Counted from the first letter of the stretch, positions 24,451 through 35,515 are shown. The stretch: 64,000 nt of DNA from Neoceratodus forsteri (GCA_016271365.2 CM028129.1:1010737501-1010801500); one strand, 5' to 3'. A program made the numbers and translations. Notes: generated from the sequence alone by a model not told the origin.

Positions 24451-26050
24451 CATGGTAGGGATGGGCAGAGGAGCACACAACAGAACAGACATCGCCCTTC
24501 ACACCCTATGCACCGCACAACTGGAGGAGAGCAGGAAGAACCACAGGCCCAGGGACACCAGCAACAAACCCACCGCCGTGGCATGGTGCACCAGCACACC
24601 CCCTTGCAAGCTGGGACCGACACACATGGATGCCCATCCACCCCATGCCACACCATCCCACCAGTGCAGAGCACACCCTGCAACATGATCCCCATACACC
24701 CAGCCCAGGAGTAGCGCACAACAGTGCAGGACACCCCAAGCATGCCACCACCCCCACTGTGACAATACAACCCTGTGCACCACAGAACCATGCAAGGCAG
24801 CTCCACCACGAGCACCCAACAGCGGGCAGCAGCAGACAGCGAAGCAACGACTGCATACACAGTGCCACCATGCACGTCCCCCCCAGGTACAGCTGTGAGG
24901 CTGACCATGCATCAGCACACGAGGTACCACACATGTGACAGGGCATGCCCCGTACCCCACCACCAGTGTTACAGCACCCTGCACACCCTGCCAAGGACAC
25001 ACCCCATCCCAGCACTGGCCACAACAGCCAGCGCAGACACCCACAGTGTTGCATGGAAGTATGTGCCACACAGGATGCTACACAGTGCACAGACAAACAA
25101 CCACCCATACCCAAGGGCACACCAACACAGGGACACAGTAGCATGTCAGTCAAGCCCCCGGCGTGTGGCCACGGCAACCATGTACACATGGCCAGAACCC
25201 CTCCATGGTACAGGTGTGCCAGCAACCCTGTGCAGGCACCACGACGCTGTATGCCACCAGCATGCAGCTGGAGCACAAGTGACAGACAGTGGAGCACATC
25301 CCCTGCAACAGACACAAGTGACAGCATCGAGGTGGGACAACAAAAGCGGAGGCAACAGTGCCACCAGAGGCAGATGTGCACCACACTAGTGACAGGAGGC
25401 AACCCGGCATCGTGCTGGGTACAGTGGCAGTCCAGCATGGGCAGCCACCACTGACATGCCAGTGGACTGTGCAGGTCACAGACATGTAAGGGTGGCAGCT
25501 GCATAGACCATGGATGGTCTGACAGGTGCACCATGGACACAGCGCATGCACCATGTACCACTGCACACAGTCATCCAGGGCACAGGGAACAACACACAAA
25601 CCACAGACAGTGACTGAGAGCTATGCCCACACCAAACTTGCCTCCCCTATGGACACACAGACCCCTGCAGCCCACCAATTGTGCATGGCATACAGCCATG
25701 GGACACGCCCCTGTGATGGTGTGCGACCACCCACAGTGATCGTGTCCACATGACCTGCCCACCCAGGTGCACACAGCCATGTGGACTGCTGCACACACCC
25801 ACCGCCCAAGTCCTGCATAGCACCACCATGGCTGTACAGTGACATGGCTTTGCGGTGCGAAGGCAGTGGCACAGCCATGTACCCGGTGCATACATGGACC
25901 ACCAGTGATGCACTCCCAGACATGCAGTGCCACTGGACAGTGCTGACTGTACTATGTGGCGTGCACGGCAGTGGTGTCAATGGATGGTGGCCATGCCCCG
26001 CTGCCTGCCCTGCTACACAGCATGCACAGAAAATCCTGGATGTAAGGCAC
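24451..26050. other. Harbinger left arm, no confirmed gene
   Basis: CA/GC-rich sequence with few stop codons on the minus strand, so long open frames occur by composition (for example 24,506-25,561, 351 codons, Cys- and Trp-rich). They show no domain. The missing 3' exon(s) of the SANT gene could lie here, because exon 2 ends in a good donor at 26,054, but I could not identify them. Confidence 0.45.
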
Positions 26051-26054
26051 TCAC

Positions 26055-26665
26055 CATCATCAGGCTGGTCCTGGCACTGAGCCGGTAAGGGTCCTCCGGC
26101 ATCGGGACATGCCTCATGCCACTGCCGCTCCTCCCTCACATGGCGATGCTCCTCAGGGCCTAGGGTGCAAACATGGAGAGATGAACATCAGTACAATCCA
26201 GTAGCAAAGGCCTCCCACCCCCGGGTGCATGCAATCCCACACAGCCAAACCATTCAGCCTCCCACCCCTATACCACCACCACCACCACCACCACTGCCAA
26301 CACTGGACAGACCACCCCTTCATGTGGTGGACACATGCCCACTGTGATACCCGTACAGATGTAACCAGTGTATGGATGGGGCACCTACCTGACCGTGGAG
26401 CCGAGCCTCTCCTGGCGCGTGCCCGCAGGCGGGCAAGCCTGTCCGGGTCCCTCCGCTGGAGGTCCCCGTACCGGTGCCTGCACTGCTGTGCTGTTCTCTG
26501 GAGCCCTGTCACCTCCTCCAGGGCCACTGCCACCTCCTCCCACATGGCACTCCTGGCCCTGTCCAGGGGTGCCTCACCAAAGAGAGCACCAGCATGGGGC
26601 TTAACTAAGGAGACAAGGTTAGCCAGTTCCACCTGGCTCCAGATAGGTGCCCATCTCTGTGCCAT
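26055..26665 (-). pseudogene. Harbinger SANT/Myb-like DNA-binding protein, exons 1-2
   Basis: The accessory protein of Harbinger elements. In studied members it carries the transposase into the nucleus and binds the transposon ends. Exon 1 is 26,389-26,665. It starts with 'MAQRWAPIWSQVELANLVSL', followed by 'MWEEVAVALEEV' and 'TAQQCRHRYGDLQRRDPDRL', which is the trihelix SANT fold with a W in each of the first two helices; the third has Y. The start is the ATG just before the conserved domain. The donor is TCAG|GTAGGTG. Exon 2 is 26,055-26,159 (acceptor CCCTAG, donor GATG|GTGAGTG); it keeps phase 1 and reads 'GPEEHRHVREERQWHEACP'. No stop lies within the two exons, so this part may still be codable. 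I could not find the 3' exon on this strand, so the gene is incomplete as annotated. The domain assignment is firm; the transcript structure is predicted. Confidence 0.8.
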
Positions 26666-26688
26666 CTTTCCACCAATTCAGAATCAAA

Positions 26689-28148
26689 ATGGCGCTCCCT
26701 AGCGTACGTCCGCCACGTGTGGATGCTGCACAGTACTGCGCTGCCGTTCCCCATTGTGCTGTCACCGAACAGTGTGATACACCACAGGAAGAGCGGGTTG
26801 CTGGCAGCATGCAGCGTTGTGCCCTAGAGAGTGTTCCAGGTGGTGGCTTCCAGATGGGTGGCAGCCTGTCACTGCATGGTAGGTCCTTATCTATCACTGT
26901 GTGGGGGGTTGGGGGAATGCCACAGGGTGGGGCAGAGACATTGATGCTATTGTGTTCCCTTACAGCTCCTGAGCATCTACATGAGTCAGCGGTGGTGGGT
27001 TCGTCCACTGAGGGCAATACCCTGGACACAGAGGAGCACCCATGCACCTCCACAGGTGTCCGTGGGTCAGGACAACAGTGTGCCCGCCTGGCTGTCCGGA
27101 CCGAAGTTGGTGGAGCTGGTGTGGAGGAGACCCTGCCCATGTCCCAGCATGACAGTGTCCATGGATGCCAGCATGCTGAGACTCGGACTGGTGCCAGATC
27201 CGTCACCAATGATGATGGAGCTCACATCATGGACAGTGATACGTGTGGACCACAGGATGGCCCCACAGCAGGTAACAGCACGGGCATAGCCATGAGTGGT
27301 GCTGCCGTGGAGGCCTGCATGACATCACAGTCCCAGTCTGTGCCTGTCTGCACCAGTGGGGCAGAACTGGTGTGCATCCAGGACAGTGGGGCTGTTGCGG
27401 CCACTGCGGCGGTACCATTGAGCCCTGTTGAGTGGTGGCTGGAGGGGCAGTGTCACCAGTCGGCCAATGGCAACAGGGGAACAGTGTCAGGGGCGGCGTC
27501 ACTGCACTGCATGTGGCCATTCCCCAGCATGGCTCTGGTGTGCAGCGCCCATCATCAAGGGGTGATGCCCAGCAGGGCCAGGAACACCATGAGGGACATC
27601 ATGCCGATCCGGCGGATGACCTCTTTGATGAGCACAGCCACCTACTCCAGGCTTCCATGGATCAGCAGTCGCAGCTTGTCAGGGTGGTGGACGCACTCAG
27701 TGTGGTTCTGTGCCAGACAGAGGAGCAGTGCATCACAGACCACGCTCTGCTCCTGGCAGAGATGGCCCAGCAGCGGGAGGCTGTGACCGCTGCCATTGAC
27801 AGGCAGACACATGCATTCACAGCTGTCATGGCCACAATGGGAACACAGTTTGCTGCCCATGCGCCGCAGACACCACGCAGTGACGTGTCTACCCCCTATT
27901 CCCAGTGTCGTGCGACACCCTCCATGTCGACACCGGGTTCAGCTATGGGCATCCTGAGCACGGCTGGCTCAGGCATGTTCGGTGAGCTGCAGACCCCTGC
28001 TCGAGCACGGTTGCATTCCCGCAGCGTCACCCCTGGAGGACCATCGGTGCCACCCCATGAGGCCAATGGTCAGCCTGTCACGGCTAGCAGGTCTCGGCGG
28101 GGCCGCCCAGGCATCCGTGGTGGCTGTGGCACTGTGCCACATGACTGA
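26689..28148 (+). pseudogene. Harbinger-internal plus-strand coiled-coil protein
   Basis: A third coding frame inside the transposon, on the opposite strand from the other two genes. An ATG at 26,689 lies only 23 bp from the SANT start. A possible intron, 26,879-26,965, has good GTAGGT and TTACAG borders and a length divisible by 3. Next comes a Ser/Thr/Gly-rich stretch starting 'APEHLHESAVVGSS'. After a frame change near 27,500, the second half reads 'DDLFDEHSHLLQASMDQQSQ' (27,615) followed by about 70 residues of heptad-like helix and a basic C-terminus 'SRSRRGRPG'. This resembles the C-terminal half of SANT-type Harbinger proteins (family resemblance recalled, not tested). It may be a separate gene, or the tail of the SANT gene separated by an inversion. 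Confidence 0.55.
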
Positions 28149-28634
28149 CCTGTCTCCCACCATGGCTACTGTCTGATGCTGCCCTGTGTGCAGTGTGTTG
28201 TTCAACATGCAATGCATGGGTGGGGTACCTGGCCCTGCACACACACATGGTCCATGTGCACACCCTCCCGGCTGATGGCCGCTGTGGCGTGTGCATGATG
28301 ATGCCTGCGTTGCACTGTCTACCACTGTGCAATGGTGCCCAGCGTCTGAGACACGCACAATGACAGGCACTGGGCATGGTCATCTGTGAACGTGTGTGTG
28401 GCTAGGGGTGGCAGTCGGGGTTGGCGTGCCTCCTACCCCTTGTGCAGGTCTTGTGGGGGGGTGTGTGTATGTATGTGTGACCATGTGCCATGTTAGGCCT
28501 TGCCCATCCCTGACAGCGTGTGTGGTTCCACGCTCAGCCAATTCCCTTTCCACCATGCGCCCCTGGGGTTTGTCCATGTGAGTTTGTGGGTTGTGCCCTT
28601 GCCATTGGTGGTTGCATATGGCCCCATGACTTAC

Positions 28635-29901
28635 CTGGGTTGGTTGAAGTGCTCCTCTGTGATGGTGTCCCAGTGCAGCTGCGACATCCGGATCAGTCGG
28701 GGGTCCCTTCGCCCAAGGGGGGGGCTGCCCATCACCATCTGCACCGGCGTCCTCATCGTCCCCATCTCTGTCCCCCTCTTCGACCTCTACAGCTATCCCA
28801 CAGTCGTTGGCCATGTTGTGCAGGATGCAACAGGACAGGAATAGCCCACAGACCTTCGAGGGGCTGTACTGTAGGGCACCACCAGACGTGTCCAGGCAAT
28901 GGAAACGTGCCTTCAGCATCCCAAACACCCACTCTATGACATTGCATGTGGTGGCATGTGCCTCATTGTACCGTTACTGCGATGGGGTCGTGGGCCACCG
29001 GTATGGTGTGAGCAGCCAGGGATGGAGTGGATAGCCACTGTCACCTGTGTGTAGAGGGTGGACATTAGTTTGGTGATCAGCATCACCCTGCCATGGACCA
29101 TCAAGGCCAGTACCCATGGCATCTCTGACTATGCCCCCCCCAAGATCCATGTCATCCTGCGTGATTTGCATACTCACCCACTAGGTGGCCAGTGTGGATG
29201 TCCCCACTCTTGAACCTGTGACACAGTGTGGACTGGTGCCAGATGAAGGCATCATGTGCTCCCTCAGGGTGCGTGGCACAGACATTGGTTATGCACCCCC
29301 TAGCATCGCACACCACCTGGCAGTTGATGCTGGCAAAGCCCTTCCAGTTGATGTACGTGGCACCTTCCGGGCCAGGTGGCGTGTGGATGGCCACATTGGT
29401 GCAGTCAATGGCCCCGAGCATGCCAGACATACGTGCTACCCTGTGGAACTCTTGTATGTGTGCTATGCGCTCCGCCGGTGTGCTGGGGTAACAGATGTAC
29501 TCCACAGCATGTGGCAGCAGTGCGCTGAGGAATTGTGTGAGTAGGTGTGATGCGTCCGACTGGGTTATGCCTGTTGTGTCCCCTGTTGGTCTCTGGAAGG
29601 TGCCCGTGGTGAGCAGGCACATGACAGCTGTTACCTTTGTCTCCACTGACAGAGCATGGCTCCATCATGTGGGTGCCTGCATCTCATCATTACACAGCTC
29701 ACAGAGCCGCTTCAGGATCACCCAGTTCAAGTGGTACCGGCCCACAATCTCTGTGTCACTGTAGTGCTCGAAGCTGGTGCGGGCTTGGTACTGCCTGTTG
29801 GGGGCATACCACCGATGGCCCCTTCCACGGCCGTGCCCCCCTGCTGCCTGCCTTCTCACACCCCTCATTACTGCCTCCATCTGAAAGGTGGCACTGGCCA
29901 T
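28635..29901 (-). pseudogene. Harbinger DDE transposase (HARBI1-like)
   Basis: It cuts and joins transposon DNA. Exon 1 is 29,178-29,901 (start ATG tentative). It carries the N-terminal 'RGHRWYAPNRQYQARTSFEH' and helix-turn-helix region, then 'VETKVTAVMCLLTTGTFQRP', first catalytic Asp in 'LGAIDCTNVAIH' (about 29,404) and second in 'GAHDAFIW' (about 29,251). An intron at 29,045-29,177 has canonical borders (G|GTGAGT, CACAG) and restores 'HLVGDSGYPL'. Exon 2 is 28,635-29,044 with 'PWLLTPYRWPT' and catalytic Glu in 'NVIEWVFGMLKARF' (codon 28,932-28,934), ending at a donor CAG|GTAAGT. The two exons give 378 codons. Lesions: TGA at 29,665-29,667 and TAA at 28,974-28,976. The DDE triad is preserved. 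A short third exon is likely but was not found; without splicing the frame runs to 28,380. Confidence 0.92.
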
Positions 29902-30456
29902 GTCCCTGGCTCGTGTTCCCCCCCGGCAGCTGTTATCCCGTTCCCCCCACTGTCCTTTGTGATACTCCCCCTGCACCGGGAACACCTCTGAGCTTTGGCC
30001 GTCCTGCCCACTGACACTGCCCTCAGTCCACTGTGGCACTTCCCCTGTCTCTCCTGCACAGTGGCACAGGCTCCCCACTCCTGTCCTGTTGCTCTATGTT
30101 CCCAGTTGTGCCCTGTCCTGCTCCTTTCCAGTCCCACTCACTGCTTCCCTCTCTCCTGTAGCTGTCACCTTGCTCCCACCTCTGGCTTCCCTATAACATT
30201 CTTGCGCCTCTCTCTTGTTCCTTTTTATTTTGGATCATTTCTGCTATCGCGCAACTTCCGCTTGCTCCCATGCTGTTGAATATCGCACTGCGCCATTTAT
30301 GCATGGTTCCTCCCCCTATGGTTGCACATGCATTCATTACCATTGTGCTCTTGCACATTGCAATTTGGGGGGTGCAGCTGCCTCCCGCTGAATATCACAG
30401 AATGGCGCATTTTCGGACTTGCGCTGGCGCATCTCTGTTGCGCATGGCACAACCCT

Positions 30457-30472
30457 TTTGAATATGTGGGCC
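30457..30472 (-). repeat. Harbinger right terminal inverted repeat
   Basis: Read on the minus strand it is 'ggcccacatattcaaa', 14 of 16 identical to the left terminus. TCT follows immediately at 30,473. Confidence 0.85.
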
Positions 30473-30576
30473 TCTATGTCTTGAATGTGGGGAAAAACAG
30501 AAAACAAAAACAGGATGAAGAAAGTAGGCAATGTAGAGAATACTGGATGGGCAACTATGAAGAACCAGTGTGTTCT

Positions 30577-30655
30577 GCCACAGAGGGGTTCTGATTCCCT
30601 CTGACCTCGGGAGTGAAGCTCAAGAGAATCATGAGAATCAGAACCCCGAGGTGGC
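30577..30655. repeat. Short fold-back with GAAGCTC core
   Basis: The arms are 'gccacagaggggttctgatt' and, inverted at 30,636-30,655, 'gccacctcggggttctgatt' (17 of 20 bases match). The loop contains 'cgggagtgaagctcaagag', nearly the same as the loop of the palindrome at 61.5 kb. Confidence 0.75.
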
Positions 30656-30696
30656 AAAAAACATTAGTTGTGCATATAATTGCTCATCCTGTATTT

Positions 30697-30908
30697 ATTA
30701 TAGTGTATAGTGCTGTGTGAAAAATGTGTTTTGTGAGTTCTTTTGCTTTCAAATTTGAAACTGACTCATGCAGTCTCTAGAGGTTCTAGAATGCTGTTCT
30801 ACCACAGTAGGGTAGAACAGCATTCGATGACCTTGGAACTGTGGTGGAACATCATTTTGAAAGGGATGGAATTCTATACAGAACAGCACTCCACTATACA
30901 CTATATAG
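30697..30908. repeat. Nested fold-back element
   Basis: A perfect inner hairpin has arms of 15 bp ('gaatgctgttctacc' at 30,789 and its inverse at 30,811-30,825). It is flanked at similar distances by the inverted outer motif 'tagtgtatagtg' (30,700) and 'cactatacacta' (30,891). The arms are otherwise degraded. Confidence 0.65.
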
Positions 30909-31043
30909 TAATACTTTACAAACAAAGAGAAAAAGTGGGAAATATAGTTACACAGGCAGAGGCAGATTCAAACTGCTCAACTACATTGCTGATGTTTACA
31001 AAAGCATGTACATTTTAATCATATATAGGTGTTTTCGGGTGAA

Positions 31044-31044
<1 letters not shown>

Positions 31045-31093
<49 letters not shown>

Positions 31094-31103
31094 ATGTATG
31101 AAG

Positions 31104-31146
<43 letters not shown>

Positions 31147-31340
31147 GTATGAAGATGTATGTATGTGTGTAGGTATATACATATGTGTGTGTGTTTGTAT
31201 ACAGTACATATATATTATATATAGATAGATGTATATATGTGTGTATATATGTGTATGTGTATACTGGTCATGTGTGTATGTATGTATGTATAGGTGTATG
31301 TAAATGTGTGTATGTGTATAAGTATATATATATATATACA
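31045..31340 (+). repeat. (TATC)n and TA/TG-rich microsatellite block
   Basis: TATC runs at 31,045-31,093 and 31,106-31,146 are separated by 'tgtatgaagat'. They are followed by alternating TATG/TGTA sequence up to the LINE 3' end. Open frames here are low-complexity artefacts. Confidence 0.9.
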
Positions 31341-32109
31341 TTTATTCGTGGTTTATTTATTGAAAATGTTTCACCAGGAGAGGCACACTGAGCAAAACAA
31401 TGCTCGTCTCATGGTGCGACCGGGGGGGGGGGTACATGGGAGAAGTATACATAATACAAACAATGGGTTGAAGTTAGAGTCAAGCAATTCAAAACAGTGG
31501 TTACATGGATGACTGTAGCTAGACAGACTTAAGCAAGCGGAAGCACTACATACTTGTGCCACGTGTGGGGTGGCATAATGTGTTTGATTAACATCAAAAC
31601 TATACATGGTTACATAAGTGCCTAAATCTAGAGAATAAGGAGAAAAATGCACCGAGTTGGCAGTGCGAACTAGGAACATGAGCCTGGGAAGGTAAGTGCA
31701 AGGATTGTTAGGGCAAATTTTATAAGCCAGTCATTTGGGCGAACGGCCCAGCCTCTGGTCAGGCGTGTAAGGAGGAGGGGATCAGGTGGTGGAGGATTCA
31801 ATTGGGGGGGTCAGGGGCAGGTACAATTGGGTGCGAAGAAGTTAGAGAGGGCGGAGAATAGAGAGTGTTTGGAGGAAGAATGGCGGATTTGGGCCAGCAG
31901 ATCATTTCTGAGCTTAGGGAGGTGGTAAGAGAAGGCTGATTGGCCTGCGAAGGTTCTTCGATGAGGGATAGCTAATAGCCTGGAATCAGTAGACCTGAGG
32001 GTGTGAGAGGGGGTTGGTGGGGAAGATAGGGAGGAAACGAGGTAGGGTAGGAAGGAACCGAGCCAGAATTTAGAAACAAATCTAGCACTGTGAAGTAGGC
32101 GCCGGTTGC

Positions 32110-35100
32110 TCAGGGATGGGAGGGCCAGTGAATGGTAGAGCTCGCAGTGATGGGTGCGGGGGAAGGGGCATCGAGGGTGAAGCAGTAGACGGCATTGAAG
32201 AGATGGTCTAGTCTGGATAAGGTGGACTTGGAGGCAGAACTGTAGACGGCATCGCAGTAGTCGAAGGAAGGAAGAATCATTTTCTGGACTATTTTGCGTC
32301 TCACAGGAAGTGGGAGACTAGTGCAGTTTCTATAGTGGGCACTGAGCTTGGGGTGCAGATAGGATGGCATCCACATGAGTGGAGAAGGAGAGGTGGCGAT
32401 CAAGCCAGACCCCTAGGTACCTAAAGGAGGAGACGTCTTCCAGGGTGGTGTTATTTAGGGTACGGAAGATCAGAGGGGATGTAAGTCTGGATAGTCTCTG
32501 TCTAGTGCCAAAGGACATAGAGACTGTCTTCTTGGCATTTAGGGAGAGCTGGTTGGAGTTGAACCAGTGTTGTCCTTTATTGAAATCGGTCTGAAGATTA
32601 GAGGTGACTTCTTCATGGGAGCGGCCAGAAGTAAAGAGGACCGTGTCATCAGCGTACATGTGTATTGACATAGTGGAGCAAGCCATTGGCAGATTATTTA
32701 GTAGGATGGAGAAGAGAATGGGGCCGAGGACTGAGCCCTGGGGGACACCGGTGGTAATGGGGAGTGGGAGGGGGGAGATGCAATCAGTTCGTTTTGTAGA
32801 TTGGGTTCTATTTTGTGAGTAGGCACTGAACAAACTTATGGCCGAAGGCGACTGACCAGCACCAGCTAGGCAGGACAGTAGGAGGGAGTGGGATACCATA
32901 TCGAAAGCTTTGGCTAGGTCGATGAAAATAGTGGCGGTGATATGTCCTTTGTCCATTCGAGAGAGGATGGAGTCCATGAGTCTTAGTAGAGAGGTGGTGG
33001 TGGAGTGGTTCTTCCTAAAACTGGACTGGAATGGAGTGAAGAAGTTTTTTTCAGAGAGAAAGTGGGCAAGCTGTGATAGTACTAGGTGTTCCTGGAGTTT
33101 GGCGAGGGTGGGGAGGAGGGAGATGGGGTGGTAGTTAGCAGCGGAGGTAGGGTCACCTCCTTTAGGTAGAGGTAGGACAGTGGCATGTTTCCACTCAGAT
33201 GGGAGAGACTCAGTAGTGAATGAAAGGTTTAGTAGGGCAGCGAGGGGGGTAGCTATGGCTGGAGCAGATAGGAAGAGGAGTTTATTGTCGAGGCCATCTG
33301 GAGTTTTACCTTTGGAGGGGTTCAGGGAGCGAAGGGCATCTAAGGTTTCAGTGGGGGAGATGTGTCTGAAAGAGAAAGGGTTCTGGCCAGGTGGTAGGAG
33401 GGTAGCTGTCTGGGGAGTGGGTGTGGTTACTGGAGGAAGGGAGGCCAGGAGGGTCTTAGCACAAGTAGTGAAGTAGAAATTGAACTTGGAGGCTACTGTC
33501 AGAAGGTCGGAGAGTAGGGTCCCTTGTGAGAGAAGGAGAGGAGGGGGATTTGTTGTTGGGGGGGAGAAAAGGGAGTTGATGACTTTCCAGAACTTAGAAG
33601 GCCTCCCAAGGTTAGAGTTTAGGGTGTTGTTAAAGTATTTGGCCTTAGCTATGCAGATGGCCTTTGTGCATTTGTTTTGGAGCATGCGGTAGGTGATATT
33701 GTCATCTGGGAGGAGCGTGGATTTGTAGGTACACCACGCCCTGTCATGGGCTTATTGGCAAGCTATCAGCTCGGAAGATATCCAGGGAAGGTGTGACCCT
33801 CGGACCCTAGCACGGTGCAGGGGGGCATGTTTGTTCCAGGCGCTGAGGAAGGTGTTCCTGAAGTGCATGAGGGCAGTATCCATGTTAGAGCAACTTAGGA
33901 TTGGGTCCCAGTTGGAGTGAGCTAACTCTTCCAGGAGAGGGGAGAGGTTTAGGGATTTATATGACCATTGAAATATGAATTTGGGAGGGGATTTAACTCG
34001 GTGGATTTTGCGGACCAAGTATGTTAGGTGGTGATCGCTAATGGAGTCTGGGAGGAGGCCAGAACTGATGACGTGGTGTGGATGGGAGGTAAGCGCCCAA
34101 TCGAGAAGGGAGTGGTTACCGGACTTATGGTTTGACCGTGTAGGTTCCAGAATGGTTTGGATAAAGTTGAGCACGGATATTTAGGTTCGGGTTTTGTTAA
34201 AGGTGGGATCTGACCAGTTGTGATTAAAGTCACCCAGGACATATAGTTCACCTGACTGGGCTAGGAATGACAGTTGGTTCAGGATGTTGGTTACTGTTGC
34301 AGCTGGGGTACCAGGGCAGCAGTAAACTCCTGCCACAAAGATGGGGAGTGAGGAAGGAGGGGACAGTTTCAGCATGAGCAGCTCGTATGCCTTGGGCTCA
34401 GCTTTTGAGAGAGTGACAGAAAAATGTAGAGCTGAGCTGGTGTAGATAGCCACCCCTCCGCCTCTGGTGGGTCGGTCTTGCCGAGTGACGGTGAACCCCG
34501 GAATAGCGATAGCTGGATCAGGGAGGTTTGGATTTAGCCAGGTCTCAGATATAATGATTAAGCCAGGGGCATGGTGGGTGGCTAGAACCTGGAGCTGATC
34601 GAGCTTGGGGGCTAGGCTACAAATGTGTAGGTGGAGAAGACGTAATCCCTGGGGGAGGGAGCCAGAATGACTGTCGGTGGTGGCCTTGGCTGAGGGGTGA
34701 GGCAAGGTGTTACTATGACTAGGGGTTGTTGTTGGGCCAGGATTTGGGTGTATATCCCCTGCAGTCAGCAGTAGTAGGGCAAGGATTAAGTGGTGATGAA
34801 GTATGTGAAGGCACCAAGATTTGGGCGAATGCCGCTTAGGGAAAGCAGTAGGGTGGGTGGTATGGAGAAAATGAGATCTGCTTTGGTAGAGGGAAACCAG
34901 GAGGCAGCCATAGGAATAGAGTGGGATGGTGGGGCTCATGCGGAAACAGGACCATATAGTATCTGGGAGAGGTGCTGTGTACATATGGAGGGCAAATGTA
35001 GGATGAATCAGTTCAGCGGTGGGGCGGGATGCAGGGTAGCAACTTAGAGGGGGTGTTAGAAGGGGTAGAAAAGTAGGATGGAGAAGAATGAGAATAAATA

Positions 35101-35515
35101 TCCTACTGCATGTTCCATTGCTGCCAGGTATATAGGAGGCACAGATAGAGAGGGTTGGGAGGTAGACACTACAGTGAGGCAATGTAAGGAGAGGGAGAAG
35201 AGGAGTGGTCATGAGGAGGCCTAGGAAGGTAGCTGGGGGGAGAATGGGAGGGGTAGTAATTGTTTGGAAAGGGATTGGAGTAGATAGAAAGGGGCCGGGC
35301 AAGTAGCCGCAGCTTGTGGGAGTAGCAACGGTAGTTACCTGAGGTGGGCTCCGGGACAGAGGACCAGGAGGGTGGGTAGAAATCATCGGTGAGGTCAGCG
35401 GTGGCGGCGCTGATGCCGCCGGGATCTGTGGGTGCCGCTTGGGGCGCAAGAGAAGCCTGGGGGGGGGACAAGAAAAACAGGAGTTTAAGTAGGCGGATAG
35501 TTGAGGGGGGAACAA
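32110..35515 (-). pseudogene. L2-like LINE polyprotein: 2A-like, endonuclease, RT
   Basis: A single reading frame from 35,515 to 32,330 is interrupted only by TAA at about 34,181 (after 'FNKTRT') and TAA at about 33,752 (after 'SSELIACQ'). A frameshift near 32,350 follows, and the C-terminus continues in 32,110-32,403. In order: a Pro/Ser-rich N-terminal region, the 2A-like 'LLTAGDIHPNPGP' (about 34,733-34,775), the endonuclease ('IIISETWLNPNLPD', 'RQDRPTRGGGVAIYTSSAL', 'YVLGDFNHNW', 'SDHHLTYLV'), the linker ('RGSHLPWISSELIACQ'), and the RT ('NYHPISLLPTLAKLQEHLVL', 'FIDLAKAFDMVSHSLLL', 'TTGVPQGSVLGPILFSI', catalytic 'MYADDTVLF' near 32,650, 'SLNAKKTVSM', 'FRYLGVWLDRHLSF'). All catalytic residues are present. 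It has few lesions and is probably recent. The start codon is uncertain because the ORF opens inside the last 5' monomer. Confidence 0.9.

Larger units (their letters stand above)
24166..30472. mobile_element. PIF/Harbinger DNA transposon, complete 6.3-kb copy
   Basis: Cut-and-paste DNA transposon. Both ends are visible: the left terminus 'ggcccagatactcaaa' and the right terminus, read on the minus strand, 'ggcccacatattcaaa' match at 14 of 16 bases. They are flanked on both sides by TCT (24,163-24,165 and 30,473-30,475), a 3-bp target duplication as expected for this superfamily. Inside are a DDE transposase (minus), a SANT-domain protein (minus) and a coiled-coil ORF (plus). Subterminal regions are rich in TGCGC motifs. 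All three reading frames are split or broken. Confidence 0.92.

Noticed and set aside
24270..25561. Cys- and Trp-rich long minus-strand frames suggesting secreted or cysteine-rich proteins
   Set aside because: They result from CA-rich composition inside the Harbinger arm; no signal peptide logic or conserved spacing.
26229..26347. His-rich run on the plus strand resembling a metal-binding protein
   Set aside because: It is an (ACC)n microsatellite within the intron of the SANT gene.
31141..31341. Tyr/Thr/His-rich frames
   Set aside because: Translated TATC/TATG microsatellite.
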